DNA of 64,000 nucleotides from Croceivirga radicis (GCF_002072105.2 NZ_MTBC01000003.1:393359-457358); one strand, 5' to 3'; shown: positions 28,055 to 36,673, counted from the first letter of the stretch. Translations and numbers: made by a program. Notes: generated by a model not told the origin, from the letters alone.

Positions 28055-29338
28055 TTATAAGTTTTTAATAGGTTCTATAGCATCGGGTCCAAGCTCGTAA
28101 AAAGCGGTTTCTAATTCCCTTTTTAGCGCCTGCACTTTATCAAATTCGTTATTGACCTTATACACTTCTGCTGTTGTCCACAAAATAGTAGGTTCATAAC
28201 TTTTGGCGACTAATTTATCTTCTACTACGGCAAGCGCCTTTTTATATTCTCCCATTTTTAGATATGTTTTTGCCAATAAATTATATGTTTCCGGTGTTGG
28301 CCTACTTTCAATTTCTTTGAATGCCAATTGCATGGCTTTTTGATAATCTTTTGTGTGTTCCAATAAAAACTCAACATTATAGGCCGCATACATTTGCCCG
28401 TAATATGGGTTTTTGGCCAAATTAAAATAGGCATCCAGATTTTGTGCTTTTTTATCTTCATCACCCAAAAAATCATAAATTTCTGCCTTTAACAAATAGT
28501 AATCTGGAGCAACATAATTTTGTGTAACGGCGTCCAATATGCGCAGCGCTTCAACTCCATTTTTTTCATGTGAAAAAACTATCCAGGCCAAACCTTTTTT
28601 TGCATAGGCATTTTTTGGGTCTAACTTTAACGCTTTAAGATAATATCTGTAAGAATCCTCAATACGTCCGGCATGGCCATAATAATCGGCAATATTGGTG
28701 TAAGACCATAAACGCAAACTAATATTGTTAGAAGATTCTGCTCTGGCCATGGCCAGTTCCATCAATTTAATGGTAGTATCCAAATCGCCTTTGTAATCGT
28801 TCCATTTTGCGGCCCTTATCAAATAGCCAAAACTGCTCATATTTTTTAAGCTATCTAAATAACTGGCAGCTGTCTGGTAGTTGCCCAATTCCAAATGAAC
28901 ATCAAAAAGTAATGCTTGTGTTTCTTCCTTACCACCACCAATACTATCCGCTATCTCCGCCATTTTAAGGGCTTCTCTAAAACGGTGCTGTGAAATGTAA
29001 TTTCTTGCCAACCCCCGTGCGTAATTTTCCTTTCCAATATTGGCAATCTCAAAAGCTTTGGTAAGTGCTTTTTCTGCCTTTTTTAAATAGGTGATGTTTC
29101 CCGTTTTGCCAAAATTCCGTTCGTATTCCCCAGCAACAATTCCAAAACTCATTAGTTCTGTACTATCCTTGGTTATTTTATTGTTCCAAGTATCAAAATA
29201 TTTTGAAGTTGTATTGGGTGCGATGGTTTCTAGATAAACATTGTAATCTTCTACGTTACTTTTAAACGTTTTCTCTTTTGTACAGGAGCATAGAAAGATT
29301 GCGGTTAATGAGAAAATAAGGATATGTTGTTTGTTCAT
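28055..29338 (-). CDS. TPR-repeat lipoprotein associated with DUF4331 genes
   Basis: 427 residues with lipobox FLCSCTKE (Cys19). The body is a chain of tetratricopeptide-like helices (ARGLARNYISQHRFREALKMAE, YRYYLKALKLDPKNAYAKKGLAW, YNLLAKTYLKMGEYKKALAV), so a periplasmic protein-binding scaffold. It follows two DUF4331 genes on the same strand, 73 nt after the second, with an attenuator-like hairpin between. TPR proteins near DUF4331 genes are a recurrent arrangement in Bacteroidota as I recall it. Function unknown. Confidence 0.85.
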   Translation of the reverse strand: MNKQHILIFSLTAIFLCSCTKEKTFKSNVEDYNVYLETIAPNTTSKYFDTWNNKITKDSTELMSFGIVAGEYERNFGKTGNITYLKKAEKALTKAFEIANIGKENYARGLARNYISQHRFREALKMAEIADSIGGGKEETQALLFDVHLELGNYQTAASYLDSLKNMSSFGYLIRAAKWNDYKGDLDTTIKLMELAMARAESSNNISLRLWSYTNIADYYGHAGRIEDSYRYYLKALKLDPKNAYAKKGLAWIVFSHEKNGVEALRILDAVTQNYVAPDYYLLKAEIYDFLGDEDKKAQNLDAYFNLAKNPYYGQMYAAYNVEFLLEHTKDYQKAMQLAFKEIESRPTPETYNLLAKTYLKMGEYKKALAVVEDKLVAKSYEPTILWTTAEVYKVNNEFDKVQALKRELETAFYELGPDAIEPIKNL

Positions 29339-29364
29339 TGTTCTATATTTTTATTTGGTAATTA

Positions 29365-29396
29365 AAAGAGAGTACCATTTAAATGGCACCCTCTTT
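29365..29396 (-). terminator. Hairpin between DUF4331 and TPR genes (terminator or attenuator)
   Basis: Minus-strand 16-bp stem including two G-U pairs around CCATTT/AAATGG, ending CTCTTT and a short T-run. It may separate expression of the DUF4331 pair from the TPR gene. Confidence 0.65.
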
Positions 29397-29411
29397 CCTC
29401 TTTTCCATAGT

Positions 29412-30128
29412 CTATTCTGGAGCACCCAAGTATGGAAACTCGGTTGAAATATTCGCAGAAAAACCTACACCATCACTTACTAACAACGGTAAACCATCTT
29501 GGCCAGCAAAACGAGCTCCGTTACCGCCACCAAATAACAATATCAAGGATACATCTATAACATCATCTGATAACGTTCTACCTGTTAAACCAACTGCACC
29601 TTCATAAGCAGGCGCACCAGCTCCAGGATTAAAATATGTTGTGGGTAAGTTAGGGGCAACTTCTAAAACATCTGCCGCTAAAACACTTGTTAAAACCGTA
29701 GCAGATACCGGATTATCCGTATAACCATCCGCATCTGGACCGTTTAAAATATCCCCTAAAATATTCGGCTCGTAATCCACATCTTCCGGAGTTAAACCCA
29801 AGGCAACCGCATAACCATCATGATAAGCCTCTAATTGACTTTCAAATCCTGGTTGAAACGTAGCAGCCATTTCTGATGGTATGGCCGTATTGTGCATGTT
29901 TTTAATTTCACCGGTGCCGCTTAGTACAGTATTAATACCTGGCCTACCCATGTAATCTACCTGCATAAAAGTTCCAGAAAAATCTACTTCTTCCATCATG
30001 CCATCATCTTCCATACCTGTCATATCATCTTCCATCATCATGGAATCATTATCGTCAGAATCACAGGCTACTCCTAAACTCAATAGTGCCCCTAAGGCAA
30101 TTGTATATGTATATCTTTTAAGTTTCAT
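29412..30128 (-). CDS. DUF4331 family lipoprotein, C-terminal-half type
   Basis: 238 residues. Lipobox LLSLGVAC (Cys22) is followed by an Asp/Glu/Met-rich stretch (about residues 23-50, MMMEDDMTGMEDDGMMEE). The domain then reads QVDYMGRPGINTVL and ends GRTLSDDVIDVSLILLFGG, which are the motifs of the C-terminal half of DUF4331 proteins. The N-terminal half motifs are in the preceding gene, 18 nt upstream. It is probably surface or periplasmic. No function is established. Confidence 0.82.
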   Translation of the reverse strand: MKLKRYTYTIALGALLSLGVACDSDDNDSMMMEDDMTGMEDDGMMEEVDFSGTFMQVDYMGRPGINTVLSGTGEIKNMHNTAIPSEMAATFQPGFESQLEAYHDGYAVALGLTPEDVDYEPNILGDILNGPDADGYTDNPVSATVLTSVLAADVLEVAPNLPTTYFNPGAGAPAYEGAVGLTGRTLSDDVIDVSLILLFGGGNGARFAGQDGLPLLVSDGVGFSANISTEFPYLGAPE

Positions 30129-30146
30129 AGTACTTATTTTTGCTAA

Positions 30147-30830
30147 TTATTGTTTTCTATTTGTAGTTACCCAAGTTTTGTAAACTTCCAAGCCTAAAAC
30201 GTTGGTAGCCGTTGGTGTTCCCAACATCGCATTTGGTAGTTCAATTACAATAGACATGGTATTGGCACCATCAAACGTGTCTACTCCTGGGCTGTTAAAG
30301 CCAGAATTATCTTCAGCACTTGGCATAACAACTTGGTTGTACCTATTAAAATCAAAGAAAAACGGATCTTGTCTAGGACCTGCAAATAAAGAAACCCCGT
30401 CTGCAGTGGTTTCTGTAATTGCGGTAGCATCAGAAATTTCTACCATACCCAAAGGGCTGTCTACTGCAACTTCACTTGAAGTTCCGGTTTGTGAAGGGTC
30501 AAAAGGCCCAAAAAAGTACATCATCCCGTCTCTTGGAATGGCTTGTATAACTTTATCCTCTACTAAATCGCCATCCAAATCAATATTAATTTCGGTAAGC
30601 ACGTCTTCATCAAAAGTGCCGTACGGTAGGCCGTCCACCACATTGGTTTGTAAGTCTACCACAAAGGTGGTATTGTCCGATCCTTCGGTTGGTTCAAAGG
30701 CATAATAATCTGCAATGTCTGCCGTAGTTCCCATACTATCTGGTGCATCTATATGGTCTGCTGCCACCATAATACCAAGGGCAACCACCAAAGAGCTCAA
30801 AATAATGGCTGTTTTAGCTGTGTTTTTCAT
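30147..30830 (-). CDS. DUF4331 family exported protein, N-terminal-half type
   Basis: 227 residues with a signal segment (TAIILSSLVVALGIMVAA) and then ADHIDAPDSMGTTADIADYYAFEP, the N-terminal signature of DUF4331 (HxDAP, DIxDxYAF). It continues to FDFNRYNQVV and IVIELPNAMLG but stops before the GRPxxN part, which is found in the next gene. First gene of the DUF4331-DUF4331-TPR group. Secreted; role unknown. Confidence 0.82.
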   Translation of the reverse strand: MKNTAKTAIILSSLVVALGIMVAADHIDAPDSMGTTADIADYYAFEPTEGSDNTTFVVDLQTNVVDGLPYGTFDEDVLTEINIDLDGDLVEDKVIQAIPRDGMMYFFGPFDPSQTGTSSEVAVDSPLGMVEISDATAITETTADGVSLFAGPRQDPFFFDFNRYNQVVMPSAEDNSGFNSPGVDTFDGANTMSIVIELPNAMLGTPTATNVLGLEVYKTWVTTNRKQ

Positions 30831-31005
30831 ATTAAATGTTTTAATGATTTATCGGTCTTACCTACGGGGCTTTAAATAGGAGGGTTTGGTTTTAAACGTT
30901 AAAATTCTCTTAACACACTTAAGGTGCTGTAAATAAGCAATGATAAATTCTTGTAGTAGACTGGCATAAATTTCCTTACTTTGAGCCCATCAATCAATTA
31001 CCTAA

Positions 31006-32193
31006 ATGAACCCATCTGCCGCTGGTTGGATTAAAAAGTTTGGCCATGTTATCAAGGACAAACAAAACCATTACATAGACAAAAACCATTTATACCATAG
31101 CTTATTGGAACATGGTTTTATCTATGGGGTTCATTTAAGCTCTCCCAGTTTTGCCAAGGCAGAACATATTTATACGGAAGATGAAGTGGCCAAAATAAAC
31201 CTCTTAACGGCACTTTATTTTACCTATAGTTTTGAGACCCAACAAAACGACTTTTCCAAATTTGTAGAAACGGTATTTACCTATTATAAAAAATTGGACG
31301 TAGGCAATTTTACCTTTTTACAAAAAATATTAAGTGGTTCCAAGACGGAAGATCAGTTGGAAAAACTATTGGATTCTAGAATTTATTTAGGTGGAAATAC
31401 CTTTAGTAGAGCATTTGGAAATAGCTTAACAAATTCTCTATTATATGTAGATGTTTTAATCTTTAGGGAATACCTAAAAAGCGATAAAAATTTACTGGAG
31501 CATGCCGAACTATTAGAGTATGTAACCATCAATATTGCATACCAGGCATTGAACTCTAAACAGACCCGAAAGAGTGATGAAAAGTTGCTGCAACTTTTAG
31601 CTTCTTCTTTAAGTTTTGTAGACTTGAACGCTACCCAATATCGCAAAAGTTTTCAGGAACTCTTGGACCTAAATTTCAGTGATATGGAAAAGCAATATTT
31701 ATTGGATATTGCCTGCTTAACGGTATGGGAAGATGGTACCTTGGAGCAAGAAGAATCTAACTATATTCACGAGATTGGCAGGGCCTTAAAACAGGATAAA
31801 AAAAACATAGAAAACGCCATCAAAAATGTGCTTGTTTTTTTTGATAAAAACAGGGATAAAATACCTTATTTAAAAGACGATAATTTGGCCTCCAAATTCT
31901 ATGAAGGAATGACCAAAAACGTTAGTAAATTAATCTTAAGAAATAGTAAAAGACTTGGAAAAGAACTCCGGGAAAGTAAAGAATTAATGTCCTTATTAGT
32001 AAAAGCAACCACCACAGATTTAACTAAGGAAGAGCGCAAAAAAGTACAAAAACAATTATTGGATATTTTTAAAAGTATTCCTTCACTAGCCATTTTTATG
32101 TTGCCCGGTGGCGCAGTTTTGTTACCAATTTTTATTAAATTAATTCCGCAATTACTGCCTTCTGCTTTTGATGACAATAGAATTGAGGAATAA
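31006..32193 (+). CDS. LETM1-related biofilm-associated-type protein
   Basis: 395 residues, no signal peptide. It begins MNPSAAGWIKKFGHVIKDKQ and ends IFMLPGGAVLLPIFIKLIPQLLPSAFDDN, a segment resembling the ribosome-binding/LETM1 region of the mitochondrial protein and typical of flavobacterial proteins named LETM1-related biofilm-associated proteins. One hydrophobic segment near residue 365 may be membrane-associated. Central residues are helical (TerB-like WEDGTLEQEESNYIHEIGRAL near 245). Molecular role unproven. Confidence 0.75.
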   Translation: MNPSAAGWIKKFGHVIKDKQNHYIDKNHLYHSLLEHGFIYGVHLSSPSFAKAEHIYTEDEVAKINLLTALYFTYSFETQQNDFSKFVETVFTYYKKLDVGNFTFLQKILSGSKTEDQLEKLLDSRIYLGGNTFSRAFGNSLTNSLLYVDVLIFREYLKSDKNLLEHAELLEYVTINIAYQALNSKQTRKSDEKLLQLLASSLSFVDLNATQYRKSFQELLDLNFSDMEKQYLLDIACLTVWEDGTLEQEESNYIHEIGRALKQDKKNIENAIKNVLVFFDKNRDKIPYLKDDNLASKFYEGMTKNVSKLILRNSKRLGKELRESKELMSLLVKATTTDLTKEERKKVQKQLLDIFKSIPSLAIFMLPGGAVLLPIFIKLIPQLLPSAFDDNRIEE

Positions 32194-32276
32194 GTCCTTT
32201 TCTAAAGTCTTACTTTAACCATAAGAAATATTTATATAAACATATAAAATACTTTATACCAGTTAATTAAAATAGA

Positions 32277-33032
32277 CTACTCTAACCAAAGCTTAAAGTC
32301 TTTTACACGTTCTCTACTCACTATAATTTCCTGCTCCTTGAAGCTATTCATCTTTATTTGAAGTCTAGAATTGGTATAGGAAATGATGTCTTTTATATGA
32401 TCTATGTTTACGTAAAACTTTCTGCTAACACGAAAGAATTGTTTTGGAGAAATTTCATTTTCTAAATTTTCTAAAGTGGTATCTAAAAGATAATTTCTTC
32501 CGTCTGTGGTTGCGGCATAGGTACCCTTATTCTCACTAAAAAAACATTCTACCTCGTCTGCATTTATAATTTTTAGGTGCTGCCCTACCTTAGCGGTAAA
32601 ACGTTTTTTAAACTCCCTTTCCAATGGGTTTACCAACAGCTTTTTTATGTCGTTAAAATCTATGGAAATTTGGTCCTTTTTGGGTGCAAAATCTTGGTAC
32701 TTTTTCACTGCCTTTTCCAAGTCTTCATCATCTATTGGTTTTAACAGATAATCTATGCTATTTAACTTAAAAGCTTGTAGTGCATATTCATCATACGCCG
32801 TTGTAAAAATGATAGCACTTTTAACTTCTAGTTTATCAAAAATCTCAAAGGATAAACCGTCTGATAATTGAATGTCTAAAAAGATTAAATCTGGATGCTC
32901 GTTGGTAGAAAACCAGGCTATGGATTCTTCTACACTGTGCAACATTTTGGTTACGTTTACATCTAGCTCAGAAAGCATTCTAGAGAGTCTTCTTGCCGCC
33001 GGTTTTTCGTCTTCAATTATAATTACGTTCAT
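32277..33032 (-). CDS. LytTR-family response regulator
   Basis: 251 residues: receiver domain (1-120) with acidic pocket E7/D8, phosphoacceptor D53 (IFLDIQLSDG) and K in YLLKPIDD; then a LytTR DNA-binding domain (about 145-251, RFTAKVGQHLKIINADEVECF, FFRVSRKFYVNIDHI). LytTR domains bind paired 9-bp direct repeats about 21 bp apart. Four such repeats occur within 10 kb of it. It is the last gene of the 2TM operon, 22 nt after the third 2TM gene; the likely kinase partner is encoded at 34603-35940. Confidence 0.94.
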   Translation of the reverse strand: MNVIIIEDEKPAARRLSRMLSELDVNVTKMLHSVEESIAWFSTNEHPDLIFLDIQLSDGLSFEIFDKLEVKSAIIFTTAYDEYALQAFKLNSIDYLLKPIDDEDLEKAVKKYQDFAPKKDQISIDFNDIKKLLVNPLEREFKKRFTAKVGQHLKIINADEVECFFSENKGTYAATTDGRNYLLDTTLENLENEISPKQFFRVSRKFYVNIDHIKDIISYTNSRLQIKMNSFKEQEIIVSRERVKDFKLWLE

Positions 33033-33054
33033 GGTTGGTTTGGTACTTTTTTAA

Positions 33055-33372
33055 TTACAGATATTTTTCTTTTTCCGCTTTATCACGGGCCATAAATTCT
33101 TTAATTTTTCGGTCTTCCCATTTAGATGAATACACTGGGATAATTCCAAATGTACGAACCGTATGAAACAATAATCCAATACCCCAAAAAAATGTTGTGG
33201 TAAAATTTTTCCAATCCCAAAACGATTCATTATCATAACCACTTTTGATGTAAAGATTGGCCAGGATAAATGCGTTAATTACAACGTAGACTCCCAAATG
33301 AACGTAATAACTTTTTAACTGGGCAACCCTTTTTCTTGCTCTCTCGTATTTTAAATCTTCTGCATTTTTCAT
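33055..33372 (-). CDS. 2TM domain-containing membrane protein (third of the operon)
   Basis: 105 residues from the ATG at 33370-33372, chosen because MKNAEDLKYERARKRV aligns with its paralogues; an ATG 12 nt earlier overlaps the previous gene. It has the 2TM layout: basic amphipathic start (YERARKRVAQLKSYY), two membrane helices and a cytosolic tail KWEDRKIKEFMARDKAEK. Function unknown; the same domain is fused to the histidine kinase nearby, so it probably works with that signalling pair. Confidence 0.88.
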   Translation of the reverse strand: MKNAEDLKYERARKRVAQLKSYYVHLGVYVVINAFILANLYIKSGYDNESFWDWKNFTTTFFWGIGLLFHTVRTFGIIPVYSSKWEDRKIKEFMARDKAEKEKYL

Positions 33373-33374
33373 GA

Positions 33375-33677
33375 TTATTTCCATTTATCGGTTTCCCTAT
33401 CCTTTTCCATAAACTCCCTAATTTTTCTTTCTTCCCAATCTTTGTTAAAAAATGGATTTACCCTAAAAGTTTTTAAAGCGTGAAAGAAAACACCTATTCC
33501 CCAACCAAATGCGGCCCATAAAAACCACATATAACCAAAACCGGTAGTGTAGTAGTTTATTCCTGCCAAAAAGACCACGAATATGAGGTAAATGGTTAGG
33601 TTGTTATAGAACTTTTTAAGTTCGTCTACCCTATCTCTTGCTCTCTGGTATTTATTTGCGTTGAAATTCTTTTCCAT
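33375..33677 (-). CDS. 2TM domain-containing membrane protein (second of the operon)
   Basis: 100 residues from the ATG at 33675-33677 (MEKNFNANKYQRARDRVDEL); a longer start would add a 21-residue stretch unlike the paralogues. Two membrane helices (about 25-45 and 52-72) and the tail NKDWEERKIREFMEKD follow. It ends 2 nt before the next 2TM gene. Paralogue of its two operon neighbours and of the kinase C-terminus. Confidence 0.88.
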   Translation of the reverse strand: MEKNFNANKYQRARDRVDELKKFYNNLTIYLIFVVFLAGINYYTTGFGYMWFLWAAFGWGIGVFFHALKTFRVNPFFNKDWEERKIREFMEKDRETDKWK

Positions 33678-33740
33678 GATTGTTGTTATTGAAATGCTAT
33701 TTTTTGATGATGAATTTGCTATGCTTAAAGATACTAACAA

Positions 33741-34019
33741 TTAAAAATTGCCATCTTTCATTAGTTCTGCAATCTTACGTTCTTCCCAATCCTTACCAAA
33801 GAACGGATTTATTGTAAAAGCATGTAGTGCATGCCCTACTAGACCCAATCCCCAGCCCAATGCAGGAAAAATTACCCATAAAAAACTTGTGGTGCTGTAG
33901 TTAATGTACGCCAGAATAGGAATTACTATTAAATAGGAAGTAAGATTACCGTAAAACCCCTTTATGTTTTCTACTTTCTCCTTAGCTCTTTTGTATTTTA
34001 AATCGTCTCTAAATTCCAT
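33741..34019 (-). CDS. 2TM domain-containing membrane protein (first of the operon)
   Basis: 92 residues: KYKRAKEKVENIKGFYGNLTSY, two membrane helices and the tail GKDWEERKIAELMKDGNF. It is the closest relative of the kinase-fused 2TM domain (shared IKGFYGNLT, ALGWGLG/TLGWGFG, HALHAF/HALQAF, GKDWEERKI). As first gene of the 2TM-2TM-2TM-LytTR operon it lies 76 nt after a LytTR-type direct repeat. Confidence 0.9.
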   Translation of the reverse strand: MEFRDDLKYKRAKEKVENIKGFYGNLTSYLIVIPILAYINYSTTSFLWVIFPALGWGLGLVGHALHAFTINPFFGKDWEERKIAELMKDGNF

Positions 34020-34094
34020 TTTTATTGTTTTAATTGTTCTTATTAATTACATGGTAAATATCTTAAGAACATAGCCTTGAAGAAAAAATGGATT

Positions 34095-34126
34095 ACCCAA
34101 TTGTAAGTTTTACAAACTGAATTGTA
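34095..34126 (-). promoter_or_regulatory. LytTR-type direct repeat, site A (2TM-LytTR operon)
   Basis: Read on the minus strand: TACAATTCAGT, 10-nt spacer, TACAATTGGGT; periodicity 21 bp. The proximal half ends 76 nt before the first 2TM ATG. The core ACAATTCAG-N12-ACAATTGGG matches the geometry of known LytTR targets such as the AgrA site (ACAGTTAAG-N12-ACAGTTAAG). It also lies 57 nt before the divergent gene at 34183. Confidence 0.75.
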
Positions 34127-34182
34127 ATTTTGTAATAGAAAACCAATTTTGAACAATCGACACTTGTATATCTGATAGAAAT

Positions 34183-34599
34183 ATGAGAATAGCCTATACA
34201 TACATAGAAGGCAAAAATCTTTTGGTACAGCAGTATTCTGGACAGCCTAATATTAAACAGTATGCAGCCTACCTAGAGCATTTGAAACAACAACCTTTCT
34301 ATGAAGATGTTTTCTTGTTGTTGACAGACCTAACCCATATGGATTTTGAAGCCGTTAAAGCATCCGTAGAAAGTGTTACCAATACCCGTAATCAAAAAGT
34401 AAATAAAAAGTTTAAAGAGGTTTTAGTGGTTTCTAGCCCTAGCAATACTGCATTTGCAACACTTTTAAAAATTGCTGGTAGTAAAAATGCCCAATTTGCC
34501 CTCTGCAGTACTTTTGAAAAGGCAATTACCACTTTGGGGATAGACTTGACTAAAACAGAAGTTGAAGAAATTCTAGAATCAAAATTGAAACTTGTTTAG
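34183..34599 (+). CDS. Small STAS/SpoIIAA-like protein of unknown function
   Basis: 138 residues, cytoplasmic, no signal peptide. The pattern (RIAYTYIEGKNLLVQQYSG, FLLLTDLTHMDFE, VLVVSSPSNTAFATLLKIA, FALCSTFEKAITTLGI) is alternating strand and helix as in SpoIIAA-like STAS folds, but I do not recognise a named family. It is divergent from the 2TM operon and convergent with the kinase, sitting between the two halves of the signalling locus; its stop is 3 nt from the kinase stop. A role in the same pathway is only suggested by position. Confidence 0.7.
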   Translation: MRIAYTYIEGKNLLVQQYSGQPNIKQYAAYLEHLKQQPFYEDVFLLLTDLTHMDFEAVKASVESVTNTRNQKVNKKFKEVLVVSSPSNTAFATLLKIAGSKNAQFALCSTFEKAITTLGIDLTKTEVEEILESKLKLV

Positions 34600-34602
34600 G
34601 TA

Positions 34603-35940
34603 TTAAAAATTCTCATCTTCCATGTATTGTTTTATTTTTCGCTCTTCCCAATCCTTGCCCAAAAGAGGATGATAGCCAAATGCTTGCAATGCATGAGCCG
34701 CTAGCCCAAACCCCCAGCCCAATGTGGGGAAAATTGCCCAGATAAAACTCGTAGTACGGTAATTTATCCACCATAAAAACGGAATTACCAATGCATAAGC
34801 CGTTAGGTTACCATAAAAGCCCTTGATAGCTTCTACCCGTTCTTTTGCTTTCTCGTAACGCTTTTCCTCTAAAAATTCGTCTTGGGTTTCCACACGAGAT
34901 ATTTGTTGGTTAAGCATGGGTAAGGTTACTCTAAAATCGGTTTCCGTTTTTTCTATAGATACTTCCCTATTGGTTAAAATCTGATAGCGTTGTTTAATGT
35001 TCTGTAGTCCAACCCCACTACTCTTTTTTACCACTTCCTTAGCCTGTAGGTTGTTACTCACCACCAAATTGTTCCCAGCTTCAAACACTTTTAAGTGCAA
35101 TGGCCTAGATGCCGTAACAACATTATGCTTTACTGCATTTTCTAATAATAATTGTAAACTCAAAGGCACAATTTTAGCTTCTGGATCTGTTGCCTGATCT
35201 GGAATATCAAACACAATACTATCTTCAAAACGCATTTTTAACAAACGAACGTAAGTCCTTGCAAAGTTGAGCTCCTCATCTACCGTTACCAAATCTTTAT
35301 TCTTCTGCTCCAAAACATAGCGGTATACTTTGGAAAGGGACGTGGTGAATTTCTGCGCTTGATAAGGGTCTTCTTCTATTAAACTAGTCAATACATTTAA
35401 GCTATTGAACAAGAAGTGTGGGTCTAACTGATTTTTTAACGCATCAAAACGGGCAGATGCGGTACCCGCAATAATTTTCTGCTCTTTTACCTTATTGTCT
35501 TGTCTATATTTGTAATAATAGGCCCCATAAAATATGAGGTTTATTACAAAAGAGATAATTAGGGATTGGGTATAGTTATGTACGCGCTCCCCAAGAAGAA
35601 ACTCCATAAAAACCTCATCTCCAAAAATTACAAGCCTTATGAGTCTTGCAAAGAAAATAGCGATAAGAGAAACTACTAAATTACCTCCAAAAGCAATAGA
35701 AAAGCGTTTAACTCTCCATATTTTCTTATCAAATCGCTTTAGAATATAATCAAACCAATAAATGTTGAGCATGTAGATAATGATAGAAAAAATGATATTC
35801 TCATAATATTCTGCCCATGCTCCGCGCCATAATTGGGTTTTATCCACATCTGTAAAAAAGTAGAAATAAACCATAAAGACCACATAAATTGCGGTCCCTA
35901 TGAGTGTTCCTTTAAAAAATTCCTTTATAAATTTTTGCAT
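34603..35940 (-). CDS. LytS-type sensor histidine kinase with C-terminal 2TM domain
   Basis: 445 residues. Four membrane helices in 1-160, a His_kinase domain with H175 in LDPHFLFNSLNVL, an ATPase domain (LLENAVKHN near 265, SGVGLQNIKQRY near 310), then after about residue 358 a complete 2TM domain ending GKDWEERKIKQYMEDENF. The 2TM fusion ties the kinase to the separate 2TM proteins. It begins 3 nt after the TPR-like gene and shares its promoter, which carries a LytTR site. The cognate regulator is very likely the LytTR protein at 32277. Confidence 0.93.
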   Translation of the reverse strand: MQKFIKEFFKGTLIGTAIYVVFMVYFYFFTDVDKTQLWRGAWAEYYENIIFSIIIYMLNIYWFDYILKRFDKKIWRVKRFSIAFGGNLVVSLIAIFFARLIRLVIFGDEVFMEFLLGERVHNYTQSLIISFVINLIFYGAYYYKYRQDNKVKEQKIIAGTASARFDALKNQLDPHFLFNSLNVLTSLIEEDPYQAQKFTTSLSKVYRYVLEQKNKDLVTVDEELNFARTYVRLLKMRFEDSIVFDIPDQATDPEAKIVPLSLQLLLENAVKHNVVTASRPLHLKVFEAGNNLVVSNNLQAKEVVKKSSGVGLQNIKQRYQILTNREVSIEKTETDFRVTLPMLNQQISRVETQDEFLEEKRYEKAKERVEAIKGFYGNLTAYALVIPFLWWINYRTTSFIWAIFPTLGWGFGLAAHALQAFGYHPLLGKDWEERKIKQYMEDENF

Positions 35941-35943
35941 GCT

Positions 35944-36567
35944 CTAGTTGTTGCATTGGGCCAAAACTTCTTTGGCTCTGTCTTGCCCCCAGTTTGGATA
36001 AAATTCGGTTTCTGGTTTAAAATTAGCGAAAAGTTCCAAAGACCGTTCCACATCTTTGCAATAAGGGGTGGTATCCTTTCCAAAATATTTGGCAGACCCC
36101 ATGTCCCACTCCGCTTTAGAAAACACTACTCTAGGGTTGTTGGGCGCTAACTGTGCCGCCTTTTCATACAATTGCACTACTTTTCCAGAAAGGGTCATCC
36201 CATAGGTTGCCCCATCAAAAGCAATGTACGCCGTATTTGTCAAGGCCTCTAAAACCAATAGCTCTGCATTATCTGGCGAAATATTCTTGGCCACGTCTAT
36301 AAATTCTTGTGCTTTTTCTAATTTTTGTTTCAATTTGGTTTCATCTGTTTCGCCAAAAGAGGCTGTTGTATTTACCAATGCGTTATAGTAGTAGGGCAGC
36401 CAATTGTCTTGTTCTACCATAGAAATACGTTCAAATAAATTAGAGGCTTCGGTTATTTTACCTTCTCCCCAAAGTTGCAAAGCTTTTTGCATACCCTTAG
36501 TGTATTTATCTTGTGCACTTAACATACTGGTTACAACTAAAAGACAAATTAAAATAGTTTTTTTCAT
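35944..36567 (-). CDS. Exported TPR-like protein co-transcribed with the 2TM kinase
   Basis: 207 residues with signal peptide MKKTILICLLVVTSMLSAQ. The mature part is helical with TPR-like units (MQKALQLWGEGKITEASNLFERI, ELLVLEALTNTAYIAFDG, AQLAPNNPRVVFSKA). It is periplasmic. The kinase gene starts 3 nt after its stop. LytTR site B precedes it by 71 nt. A sensory or accessory role to the kinase is plausible from this layout, but unproven. Confidence 0.82.
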   Translation of the reverse strand: MKKTILICLLVVTSMLSAQDKYTKGMQKALQLWGEGKITEASNLFERISMVEQDNWLPYYYNALVNTTASFGETDETKLKQKLEKAQEFIDVAKNISPDNAELLVLEALTNTAYIAFDGATYGMTLSGKVVQLYEKAAQLAPNNPRVVFSKAEWDMGSAKYFGKDTTPYCKDVERSLELFANFKPETEFYPNWGQDRAKEVLAQCNN

Positions 36568-36637
36568 GACTGTTTGTTTTTATGTTTGATTACGATGTAA
36601 AACTCGGGTTAACCAGCAAGCCATACCAATAGGAGTT

Positions 36638-36669
36638 ACCCAACTGTATAAATTGCTTACCGAATTGTA
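36638..36669 (-). promoter_or_regulatory. LytTR-type direct repeat, site B (TPR-kinase operon)
   Basis: Minus strand: TACAATTCGGT, 10-nt spacer, TACAGTTGGGT; periodicity 21 bp, 71 nt before the ATG at 36567. It lies in the 106-nt gap after the TonB receptor stop, which shows that the TPR-kinase pair has its own promoter. Confidence 0.75.
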
Positions 36670-36673
36670 CTTT

